A stretch of 64,000 nt of DNA. It comes from Bremia lactucae (taxonomy: Eukaryota > Oomycota > Peronosporomycetes > Peronosporales > Peronosporaceae). Under the pieces are notes generated by a model. The model had not been told where the DNA came from and searched no databases. It saw only the letters and a list, made by a program, of their open reading frames with translations. The stretch spans positions 3,480,926 through 3,544,925 of the forward strand of contig NC_090614.1 of assembly GCF_004359215.1 (NCBI RefSeq), in the 5' to 3' direction. Below, one piece after another: positions 54,820-64,000 of the stretch. Position 1 is the first letter of the stretch. Every line of letters begins with the position of its first letter. A program made the position numbers and the translations under genes.

Positions 54820-57800
54820 ATGGTGGCGAACCCACTTATTGACTCTACTCTACCATCAGGAAGTTTTTCGGGCGGTGACACAGTTATCGCACAATATCTA
54901 GCAACTAAAGAGTCATGGTGGGTCACATATCCACGCATTCTCGTGGTCACGGCTTCCACACTAAGCACGTACAACCCAGAAACATTTTTATGCACAAATC
55001 AGTGGAATATTATTGACATCGAAGCCGTGAAGCTATTCCCGACTAAAAATGACTTCGTTCTTAGACTCGAGACATCACGTTTCCGTTCAGCCAGATTGAA
55101 GTTTAACTGCCCCGCTAGGGGCCATCTACTATCGCTACTAGCAAAGCTGCGTTGCCAAGCTAAAGGAAAAGCATCGCTCTATCGTTTAGTGTATGCCCCA
55201 AGAATCCACTTCCGCTGTATTGAGCAATATGCCAATGGGTCCAACAAACTGCTGTTCTTGCAAGTGACGGTGTCGAGTATTGTCTTCTTGGACGAACGCG
55301 GGCGCCATGTTCAGAATCTTCCGTATCTTTATTTACGCATGACCGCATACTCGACTGAGCATTGCGAGGGCATGGTGCTGTCGACAGCTTTTCATGATCG
55401 ATTCTTTATCTGCACCGATAGACATGATTGTCTAAATGCGATCGTAGCTGCTGCAAATGAGGTGGGGATTGGGCTTTGCACGACCTCAACACACATCACG
55501 GCGCAGCAACTTCGGTTTCATAATTTAAAGTTGCTGAATCGTGCATCAGTCATCCGTTTCGATGTCAAGATGGCAAATACGACGGTGGATGAGGGCGACG
55601 CAGTGCCTCGGAGCGATTCTAGCGACACCGAAAAGAAGGTATATAAGAAGATACAATTAATTCTTCAGGGCGATTTTATAGTCGAGATGCACTGTTCCAT
55701 GCGCACTGTAATTGCGCGTCCGTACAGCGCACTTTTAGCGATTGTCCGCCCTGATTGGGATCTGCGAATGCTAGTGTTGGAATTTAAGCAAGAAGAATTG
55801 CTTATCCTTGACGTAGACGGCCGCGATCAGCTTGTCATCATGCTACTGCTGGTGTGTCGAGAGGCAGGTCAGCACAATGTTGTCCTCAACTCTTCGAGAT
55901 TCAATTATTGCCGATTCTACTACCCTCATACTGCTGACAGCGCCACTGATGATAGCAATACTGCCGGCGTGACAATGACAACGTTCTTGCTAAGGCGACT
56001 CTCGCATACAGGTCGCGGAGAAGACAGCTACGGCGAAAAAGGTCGAAGCAGCAGTGTGTGGTCTTTTCGCAGGCGACAAGGTGGACTTCGGGCTTCATTA
56101 GGAAACAATGACACAGCAAGATCTGATACGAGCCAGCGTGGCGGGTGGTTTCAGCGCCGTATCAATAGTAACAAGCGTGCAACAGAGCCTTCGTTCGACA
56201 TGCGCCATTCCATCGACTCAGGCCTATTCATGTATGAGGGCGTGAGCATCACTGTTGCTATGGAAGAGCTCAATGCCAATCTCCCACTGGACGAGCTTAT
56301 GCACAGCGGACCTGGGCAAGCTGACGAAGTAAACAAGTCGATAAGACTTGTCTTTGAGCATTTTATTATGTTAGTAGCCACACATAGACGATATGGAGAT
56401 ACAACCAGATCTGAGATAACCACCACCATACAAGCACTTTTGCGCTTATATCACCATCCAGATGCATGCTTCACAGACGAGATGGTTTGTAAGCTTGCTT
56501 GTTATGACATGTTATTTTGAATGCTGACCATTGTGTTTGCGGGTAGATTCCTCAACTTTTTGACACTGTCCATGAGCTCGTATTACAGCAAGAAGTTCTT
56601 ACTTGCTACTGGTGCCTCAGGTTGCTGCAATGTTTGTTGGGCATTCGGACTATCAATACTGCTCCAGGGTGCAATGGAGCTGGGGACCAGCGTGCTAAAC
56701 TGATTCAGCACCTTGTCTACCACGAGGCGCTGCTACATACCATTGCCGAACTTATTCCGGCCTCGTTAGATGACTTGAACAATTCATCTGGCGTAGCAAA
56801 CTTGTCTTTTAACGGAACAGCTTTCTGGGTGGATGATCCAGAAATTGAATTTGACTTGCTATCTAATTCTTCAACACATCCCTCCATCTTATTCACAAAG
56901 GAGGCTCAGATCCAGAATACAATTAATGTGGTATTTTACGAGACGCTACTCACATTGCACCAAATAGTGGTGTATCTGCAAAGTGCAGTAATGGAGCAGC
57001 GGGCGACGCTTGATTGCCCAAATTACGTTGCGGCGAGCAACCGACATTCGTTGCAAAAGAATAATCTTAATGATACATTGGCTGTCAAGCAGATAGAGGC
57101 TGTTGCAGAAAAACTACTGGAAAAACACCGATTTCTGGTGGAATCAATCATCGACGTTCGTCTTGTTCGGATGGCCGAGACATCAGTGGCACTCGTAAAA
57201 TTCGTATTGTGTCACTTCGCGACCAGAGCCACACATCAACCTCATGTATCGCCTTTGTCGCATTTTATTGAAAGAGATTATAACGATACTCAAAAGGAAC
57301 GTCTGCGCGCGTTGAATTCTTTTTTGAATAGCTACCAAGCCATAACTGAGAGCAGCTTGGAGCCTCCGTCACTTTTATTCTGTACTGGAAAAACAATTGA
57401 AATGCCGGTTTATGCATTTAGCAACAGCACTAGCGATTGCACAAATGCGGCAGCGGACAGGCTGCTTTACCAAAAAAAGTTGAATGATGTTGCATCGAAC
57501 GGATCAATGAGACTTGAGTATTTAAACTCTATGAAGTCACCGAGTTCAATCCGAGATGATAAAAAGAACACGCCAATAAAACCAGAGCCATATAAAAGTC
57601 CGTCGGAAGAGATGCTGCAAAAATTGTTAACGCAAAAGAAAAAGAAAAAGTGTATTTTATCACTTAATGGCGAAAGCACTTGCAGAAGCCACGTCAAGCA
57701 GCAAGCAAAGTACGATCTTAATCATGCTTTTGGACCACAAATCTGCAAAAAACAAAACCAACTGTCGGTTCCAGCGCCAGAGAAGCGCTTGAGTGGTCAA

Positions 57801-58397
57801 ATAAGTCCTATAAGTATTGCTTGTAAAGAGACAAGTTTCTTAAGTGAAATGGACACAGAAAACACAATCCGTCCATTGCTGGAAAGTCGTTACTCTTTTC
57901 CTGGTACCTGCTCATCGCAAGCCTTTCAGGCGTCTTTCAAAGCGTCAGGAAGTCGAACATCGAACGAATGCGATGCATGCATTGGATGCAATGATGTGTG
58001 TACGAACGAGATTTGCTTTTCATGTGCTGAGAAGAAATACCACGTGTGTGTCGCCTTTGCAAACTCTTTAGTTACTTCTAGGGCAACAGGGCATCAAAGT
58101 ATATCAAATTATCGCATGTCGTCGTCAAATGAACATTCCTGCAACGTTGAGCGAGAGTATTCTTCCTGCGAAATGAAACGGCACCAAAACCAGCGTTCAT
58201 GTTGGATCCGTATCGGTGACAGTATTGCAGACGTGACAAGTTTGCTTGTCGTGCATCCTGGAGGAGCACATGTGATACTGGAGGCAGCAAAGCATGGCAA
58301 AGATTGCGGGCGAATTTTGGAACTGCACCCACCTGCTGCATTGGAAAAAGTAATGCAGTATCGCCTGGGTCGATATTACTGTTGCAGCTCGTCTTGA
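54820..58397 (+). CDS. RME-8/DNAJC13 N-terminal-like protein ending in cytochrome b5 domain
   Basis: Two exons, 54820-56484 and 56547-58397, with a 62-nt intron (GTTTGT...GGGTAG), give 1171 residues. The junction makes 'DEMIPQLFDTVHELVLQQEV'. Residues 25-370 follow the N-terminal lipid-binding region of RME-8 (DNAJC13/GRV2): 'ATKESWWVTYPRILVVTAS', 'STYNPETFLCTNQW', and later 'VIARPYSALLAIVRPDWDLRML'. RME-8 proteins act on endosomes with retromer and Hsc70. Here the J domain and all later repeats are missing; known RME-8 is about 2200 residues. After a low-complexity linker (poly-Lys near 57640) come a six-Cys cluster (residues 1030-1048) and a C-terminal cytochrome b5-like domain (about 1106-1167). 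The latter has HPGG at H1125 and a second His at H1149, the 24-residue spacing of the two heme ligands. It is one open frame from 56547 to 58397. Confidence 0.75.
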
Positions 58398-58535
58398 GAC
58401 ACCACTCTATTGCGATTAGCGAATGTTATGGCTCATGCAGTAGAATTCCTCGTTACATAACTCCACTAAATCCTAAATTTTAAGCATATTTTGCTGAAGC
58501 AACACCTTCACCTTTCCATCGTGATAGCATTAATG

Positions 58536-60270
58536 CTATTCTCTCTTATTAAGCTTTTGTAGAAAACGCAGTGTTGTCTTCGCCATGATAGAAGTTAACT
58601 GGGAGACAATTCCTTCAAGAATCTCCACATGACCAGTACATTGTTGTGGAAATTTTGAAATTAGCGTGAATATAACTGTTGCAAATTTGAGCGAGCCTTT
58701 AATGTCCCCAAGATCCGGGCGCTCCAGAACGGTTTCAACCGCTTCAATAAACAGTTCTATTGTCGATGATGATAACGCTGGTTTCATGCTGAATATGTTT
58801 TGGAATACCAATAATGCCGAATCATTGGAAAGCAAAAGCGAGCTCGAAGAATTGGCACTACCGCTGGCTGTAGTTGCTTTTAAAGATCTTCGAAGATATT
58901 CGTCCAGCTGGTGAATTGGTATTGAGTATGGAATCTGTAAAATTCGAATAATTGCTTCCGCTTGCGGAGGCCCAATGTCATACTTGGAATTATTAAAATT
59001 TCCACCCACCAAAAGGGGAAGTAAAAGTGAGTCAACAAGAGCTTCACTATAATTAGGACTATAGCGAAGCGCGGTCTGGAGAAGTACACGAGAGATGACT
59101 GATTTGGCCGAGCAGATCTTCGGTAAGATGCTAGTTTCGAGAAAGATTGCTGCGTACCGCGAACTCCAATTAGAATCAACTAATGCACTGCCAACAAGAC
59201 GATAGCAATTGCTTGCGTTAGTATACATTATTATCATTTTTAGAAGATATCTACCTTGTGATCTGAAATAGAGCTTCGTCCATGGTCAAGTCCATACGAA
59301 GTTTCTTGCACAAAAGCTGAAAAGTCACCTCGTTAGCTACATTGGCAGTCTGAACGTCATTAACGACTTCAGCTATCAAATCGAAAGCACGTGAAGCTAC
59401 ATCATCAATCACAATTGCTGTTTCATTTTTCAGCTGAGCGAGCTGCTTAGCCAGTCCGGACGCGCGATCTTCCACCTATCGCAAAAGACGACGTGTGAAA
59501 GCAAGCAATACATATCCGATTGTAGAAATATGTTTCAGACCTCTTTTGATAGCAAAGGTTGTTGGTGTATCATCATTCCTGTTTGTGTCGAAATTGGCAA
59601 TTTATCCCTCGAATTCTGTTGCATTGGTTTCAATGTGGCCGAAGTATCTAGAGTTTCGGCTTTAAAGCGCTTTTTTACTCGAAAATATGCCGTTATTGGA
59701 GTCATAGAGCAAATTTCTGACGATAATGCCTTTGGCATATTTTCTGCCTCAAATTCATGTAAGGAGAAGTCGACTTGATTCAATGTCAGCCGCCGCATCC
59801 GACGTCGGAACGCAGAATTTTTGGGCAAATTTTTTTTTTTTTTTCTACTTTCCTCAACTCCAAGCACCATTTCTGCTAACGTCAAACATACAGCATCAGT
59901 TTCGTATCGTCGTGGCATTGCTGTCACTTGAAGGAAGGCTTTTGCCAGGCTCATAGCCGCTTCAGTGCTTGGAGATGCCCCGCTCGCCAACGCACTCCAT
60001 ATATCGCGCTGCACTCGCAAACTATGCTGCTCAAGGCAGATGCCAAGTTTGGAGTATTCTCTATCATCGTCTGTAATTTCGCCGTCTTCCACTTCAACGA
60101 AGATACTTAGCTCGTGTAAAATGTCGGGGGCAACTTGGCGATTATCTGCGAATAGTAGCATGGCGCTTATAGCACTGGTAATGAAAAGAAGATGGTCATT
60201 ACGAACCTTGCAGATATTCGCGCACCCCGAAGGCGCCTTTAGACTGAGCCGCAAAGGCTAAACGCTGCAT
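58536..60270 (-). CDS. FANCE-like Fanconi anaemia core-complex protein
   Basis: Four exons: 60270-60207, 60145-59541, 59475-59255 and 59211-58536. The introns are 61, 65, 43 and similarly short, all GT...AG and all in frame, giving 521 residues ('MQRLAFAAQSKGAFGVREYL' at the start). The C-terminal 250 residues are helical repeats resembling the conserved FANCE C-terminal domain: 'SEALVDSLLLPLLVGGN', 'PPQAEAIIRILQIPYSI', and the ending 'GSLKFATVIFTLISKFPQQC' plus 'KTTLRFLQKLNKRE' (compare the K-S-L-K-F-x-K-L-x-x-x-x-x-x-K-Y ending of FANCE). In animals and plants FANCE bridges the Fanconi core complex to FANCD2 for interstrand crosslink repair. A 15-base A run in exon 2 (59831-59845) encodes lysines. 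The intron between 59254 and 59212 (43 nt) is very short. The family call is by pattern; the N-terminal half is unrecognised. Confidence 0.6.
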
Positions 60271-61054
60271 GCTGGACAAAAATTAGGGCAATCGATGAAA
60301 CTTGCAATTTCATACGCTCAATTTGTATGGACTAAAAATCAGATTCATTTCGTTAAATTTGTTGCTGATAAGCTTTTAACCTAGTCGGCCTTTCAGGCAC
60401 GATCGGCCAAAGCTTTAAATTTATGTGACGAGCGCGGACATGTGCGCACTCGCAAGTATATGCATTTGACAAACTTATTAATCTTTGGCATCTGATACGT
60501 TAGAAAAACACCTAGCAACTAGTCAATATTAAGCTCGCCGTCTTAAATGCCAACCGAGACCTAAAAGTCCGATGACTTTCGTGTAAAATTAGAACGTTGG
60601 ACGTCGGAAATGTTTAACTGTGCGCAATTTGCAGCTCTTGCATATCGGTGACGATTTTTACAAATCACAGCTAGTTTTAATCGACAATTATTTACCGAAA
60701 ATTGTTTAAACGAAATTCGTTTGAAAGAAGCGCAGTCACATCGATTCAAGTCTCATGAACAATTTAAAATAGGCGGCGTTTTCAGCCATAAGATCGTGTG
60801 CGCAATAATCGTCCGAGTTTTTTTTTTTTACTTGGAAATTGCGCATGCACACGACGACGCGATGCGAAATGATGATCGTCAGGTTGGTTCTAGCTGCAGT
60901 CGAACCAAATTTTGTGCTTAAATATTCGGAAAACAAGTGAATTAGCGTGCTTAACAATTACAAATGAAGACTAAATTATTTCAAACATTACATCATCTTT
61001 TCTTCCAAAAATCAGATTTTTACTCCTAAAAAAATAGCATTTATCCCACAAAAG
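60271..61054. promoter_or_regulatory. Divergent promoter region, FANCE-like / Rab GDI
   Basis: 784 bp between two divergent start codons. It has T-rich stretches (T11 near 60820) and no reading frame with coding character. Promoters of both genes should lie here. I identify no specific core element with confidence. Confidence 0.4.
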
Positions 61055-62443
61055 ATGGCGGAGAAGAGCAAGAAGGATTTGGCATGGCTACCGCTAGGAG
61101 CAGTGGCACTAGCTGACGGCGAGTACGATGTAATAGTGCTCGGAACTGGTCTTAAGGAGTGCATCTTGAGCGGATTGCTTGCGGTAAACGGTAAGAAAGT
61201 GCTGGTGGTAGATCGCAACCCGTATTATGGTGGCGAGTGTGCTTCTCCTAACCTTACAAACCTTTACAAGAAGTTTAAGCCTGAACAGGATCCACGTACT
61301 GACTTGGGCGCAGATCGGGATTACAACGTGGACCTGGTGCCCAAGTTTATCATGGCCTGCGGCAAACTTGTCAAAATGCTTCTGCACACTAAAGTGACCC
61401 GCTACCTCGAGTTTAAGAATGTAGATGGTAGCTACGTCGTGAAAGGCGGACGTACACACAAGGTTCCTGCTACGGGTGAAGAAGCGCTGCGGTCATCGCT
61501 CATGGGTATGTTTGAGAAGCGCAAGTTTCGCAAGCTCATCATGTATATTTATAACTATGAGGAGGGCGATCCCAAAACTTATGAGGGTATAGACCTTTTT
61601 AAGCAGCCCATGAGTGATCTTTTTGAGAAATTCGGCGTGGATGCCAACACTCAGAGCTTTATGGGCCACGCGATGGCGCTCATGCGTGACGAATCGTACC
61701 ACCAACGTCCCGCCATTGAGACTGTCCGTGCTATAAAACTGTATGCTTACTCGTTGGAGCGCTATGGCAAATCTCCATACATTTACCCGCTGTACGGCCT
61801 GGGCGGTTTGCCCGAGAGTTTTTCGCGTCTCTGTGCAATCAACGGTGGCACATTCATGCTTAATCGTGCAGTCGATGAGATCTTGACTGATAAGGACGGG
61901 AGGGCATGGGGTATTAAGTGCGACAACGAAGTGGCTAAGGCTAAGCTGGTGATTGGTGACCCGTCGTACTTTCCAAAGGAAAAGATGCGCAAGATTGGCG
62001 TCGCTGTTCGCTCTATCTTTGTTCTAAATCACCCGATTCCTAGCACGAACGATGCTGAGTCGCTGCAGATCATCATTCCCGCAGCCCAAGCCAATCGCAA
62101 GAATGACATCTACGTCGCCGTGGTGTCGTCTGCCCACTGCGTTGCGCCGCAGGGCATCTACATTGCCATTGTAAGCACGCTCGTTGAGACATCGATGCCT
62201 CTGCAGGAGTTGGAGTCTGGTGTGAAGCTGTTAGGTCCGTTTCTGGAGCGCTTTGACGCCATAACGGACATGTTTGAACCTGTAGGGAACGGCAAGAAGG
62301 ACAATTGCTTCATTAGTTCTTCGTACGACCCGACGAGCCACTTCGAGACTACGTCGGAGGACGTGCTGGATTTGTATAAGCGCATTACAGGCGAAGAGCT
62401 CGACATGAACATCAATGCCGACTCAACTGACGTGGACCAGTAA
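61055..62443 (+). CDS. GDI: Rab GDP-dissociation inhibitor
   Basis: A single exon of 462 residues. It extracts GDP-bound, prenylated Rab GTPases from membranes and recycles them. The dinucleotide-fold signature 'YDVIVLGTGLKECILSGLLA' lies at 24-43, followed by 'VDRNPYYGGECAS' at 52-64. Further family blocks: 'DLVPKFIMACGKLVKMLL', 'YIYPLYGLGGLPESFSRLCA' and 'NGGTFMLN'. The C-terminal end lacks the extra domain of Rab escort proteins, so it is GDI and not REP. Animal and yeast GDIs start almost at the 'EYDVIVLG' block; this one has 22 extra N-terminal residues ('MAEKSKKDLAWLPLGAVALA'). The start is supported by the purine at -3 and a stop upstream in frame. It is likely expressed constitutively. 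Confidence 0.95.
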   Translation: MAEKSKKDLAWLPLGAVALADGEYDVIVLGTGLKECILSGLLAVNGKKVLVVDRNPYYGGECASPNLTNLYKKFKPEQDPRTDLGADRDYNVDLVPKFIMACGKLVKMLLHTKVTRYLEFKNVDGSYVVKGGRTHKVPATGEEALRSSLMGMFEKRKFRKLIMYIYNYEEGDPKTYEGIDLFKQPMSDLFEKFGVDANTQSFMGHAMALMRDESYHQRPAIETVRAIKLYAYSLERYGKSPYIYPLYGLGGLPESFSRLCAINGGTFMLNRAVDEILTDKDGRAWGIKCDNEVAKAKLVIGDPSYFPKEKMRKIGVAVRSIFVLNHPIPSTNDAESLQIIIPAAQANRKNDIYVAVVSSAHCVAPQGIYIAIVSTLVETSMPLQELESGVKLLGPFLERFDAITDMFEPVGNGKKDNCFISSSYDPTSHFETTSEDVLDLYKRITGEELDMNINADSTDVDQ

Positions 62444-62908
62444 AAAAGGATCGAGACACCACGCTAAGCATAATGAGTGATTGCATAGGGACTGAATGAA
62501 GTATTGCAGTGCAGACTTTAAAAAACAACAATTAACCGACCAGCAAATCAATAAAAATTGCTTTTATTTTGTGGTAATACAATTGCGTGATATAATGCAT
62601 TTATTTTTTGGCCGCCGCCATGGCCTCAGACATTAATACTACGGCCACAGACCAAACTGAACGGCCACAGACATGACCACAATTTTGCCATCTCCACTAC
62701 TTAATACTGTGCTTGGTTAGATCAATCGCGTAGTTGTTTTGTCTGTGGCCGTAGCAGTTTTGTCTGTGGCTGTAGTAGTTTTGTCTGTGCCCGTAGTAGT
62801 TTTGTCTGTGCCACATTTTTTATACATTGTAAAGCGTTCAACCATTTAAGGGATACTTTCAACGGAATTTACGTGCCAGAAAGCATACTAGGCTACTACG
62901 CAGACATT
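62444..62908. other. GDI 3' flank with tandem repeat and inverted decamers
   Basis: An AATAAA-like signal (CAATAAAAATTG, 62549-62560) follows GDI. The rest of the stretch holds the repeat described at 62730-62813 and inverted GGCCACAGAC decamers at 62643 and 62663. The promoter of the downstream coiled-coil gene must overlap this. Confidence 0.45.
62730..62813 (+). repeat. Four tandem 21-bp repeats
   Basis: Units GTAGTAGTTTTGTCTGTGCCC at 62730, 62751, 62772 and 62793, with 1-3 differences each. The core GTCTGTGGCC is the exact inverse of GGCCACAGAC at 62643-62652 and 62663-62672. The array plus the inverted decamers resemble the two arms of a short inverted-repeat element of about 180 bp. 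Confidence 0.75.
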
Positions 62909-64000
62909 ATGATACCCAATGTAAATGTCATTGACTGGCAGCACCGCTCTTTGAGCTCAAGCCAACATTCTAGCCCAGTTATGGCTAGCGCTTCAGGCTT
63001 GGGATCAGTGACGCGGCTCGACGAACGATATGTGAAACCGTTAGATGATTTAGCTCTGGATAATCAGACGGAGAGTAGTGGCCATAGCATCGAAATAAGC
63101 GCTGTGCCTAAAGAGCCTAGGCCTTTCGCCATGAGTTTTTTGCGGCCGCATCAAGAGCGGTTACATCGTTCGATGTTCGAGAGCTTTAATCGAATGAGCG
63201 ATACACCCGTAAAAGAGAACATTAATTCACTCGTGCCAGCGTCCGTTCAATTTCTGATGAGTCGATCTCTCGAGGAGGAGAAAGATCTTAGTGCGAAATC
63301 GGATAAAGAGAAGGCGTACTTGTACAAGAAGGTGGTAGTTAATGGTGTAAAATAATTAAAAGTAACTGACGAGCTACATTACTTTAGAGATACACGGATA
63401 CGTACGAGCATGCAGTCGCACTTTTAAAGCATGCAGCAATGCTGGAGCGAGAACTGAACGAGTACCGAGATACCGAGATGATCAATAGCTTTGATGATAC
63501 GCAGGTGCGTAATGTGATCACTCGCAATATAATTTTAATTATAAGTTGTAGTTGCAGAATTTGAGTGAGTTTGAAGATTATAAGCAGGAGGACAGGATTC
63601 AGGCGCTGTGTCGTGAAATTACAGGACTAGTGTTGCAAGTAAATGAGCGCGATGCAGTCATAAAAAGTCTGCTCGAAGATCGAAGTCGATCCGCAAGGGA
63701 GTTAAACGAGCTCAACTTATCGCGAGGCTTGAATTCTGGCAAAACCAACGAAGGAATAAAAGACACATCTTGTGCGTTGGAGCTAGATTTGAAGGTTGCA
63801 CGACGTGAACAGCAAGAAGCCCTTGAGCGTGAATCAAAAGGAATTGCACACCTTAGACATGTTCAAGAACTTTACGAGAAGTGTGAGGCTGCGCGTTCAA
63901 CACTGTCTGACGGACTCGATAGGGCAGAGGATCAAATATCTGCGCTGCACGCTCAATGGATGAAAGAAAAGAAAGAGTTATTGTCTTTACTGAAGAAAAA
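62909..64000 (+). CDS. Coiled-coil protein, 5' part
   Basis: The gene runs off the right edge. Exon 1 62909-63331 (ATG, 'MIPNVNVIDWQHRSLSS', ending 'KAYLYKK'), a 56-nt intron (GTGGTA...CTTTAG), exon 2 63388-63504 ('RYTDTYEHAVALLKHAAML...'), a 53-nt intron (GTGCGT...TTGCAG), and exon 3 from 63558. All junctions are in phase 0. The first 100 residues are Ser-rich and disordered-looking. From about residue 110 onward, and especially in exon 3 ('LCREITGLVLQVNERDAVI', 'LELDLKVARREQQEALERES'), heptad-like charged helices predict a long coiled coil. Such proteins often serve centrosomes, flagella or vesicle tethers. I recognise no family. A GTG 12 codons upstream keeps the frame, but the ATG is preferred. 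Confidence 0.7.

Noticed and set aside
54716..54901. ATG at 54716 as the start of the RME-8-like gene
   Set aside because: It is in a different frame from 54820 and no GT-AG pair that I could see would join it in frame; the ATG at 54820 leads straight into conserved sequence.
61055..62443. Rab escort protein (REP) instead of GDI
   Set aside because: Length and the lack of the REP-specific insert and C-terminal extension fit GDI.
62730..62813. CRISPR-like array
   Set aside because: The units are contiguous 21-bp tandem copies without unique spacers, in a eukaryotic intergenic region.

Overview
The window looks like nuclear DNA of an oomycete, most probably a Peronosporales species (Phytophthora or downy mildew group). 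The evidence is inferential. The genes carry short GT-AG introns of 43-90 nt. Two compact gene islands sit in a sea of nested, decayed Ty3/gypsy LTR retrotransposons. The gene set is eukaryotic (Rab GDI, kanadaptin, FRA10AC1, RME-8-like, FANCE-like) together with a stand-alone tryptophan synthase beta chain. I cannot name the species.

Layout. 1-8.1 kb: nested gypsy elements on both strands, including a minus-strand gag-protease-RT-RNase H-integrase remnant and a tRNA-like repeat. 8.5-10.1 kb: a lone intact ankyrin/TPR gene. 10.4-16.2 kb: a solo-like LTR, then one complete but dead gypsy element with both LTRs, primer binding site, polypurine tract and a possible 4-bp target duplication. 16.2-28.9 kb: more gypsy debris on both strands, an inverted copy of the tRNA-like repeat, and a gypsy gag carrying an in-frame Copia segment. 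29.6-40.3 kb: gene island 1 (BTB/T1 protein, an unknown gene, Asp/Asn hydroxylase, FRA10AC1, kanadaptin, TrpB, seven-pass membrane protein). 40.3-52.2 kb: gypsy gag-protease copies and LTRs. 53.1-54.2 kb: a DNA-transposon-like element with long terminal inverted repeats. 54.8-64 kb: gene island 2 (RME-8-like/cytochrome b5 protein, FANCE-like protein, Rab GDI, and a coiled-coil gene running off the edge).

Gene relationships. Island 2 holds two endosomal-traffic genes (the RME-8-like protein and Rab GDI) separated by a DNA-repair candidate (FANCE-like). Island 1 mixes pre-mRNA-associated proteins (FRA10AC1 and kanadaptin, divergently transcribed from a 161-bp shared promoter) with metabolism (TrpB) and protein modification (Asp/Asn hydroxylase). 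I see no operon-like logic, CRISPR array, functional tRNA or rRNA, and no recognisable RxLR or Crinkler effector.

Exon boundaries were read by eye. For every multi-exon model I checked that the GT-AG junctions keep the reading frame. Start codons and the exact ends of the degenerate repeats are the least certain parts.
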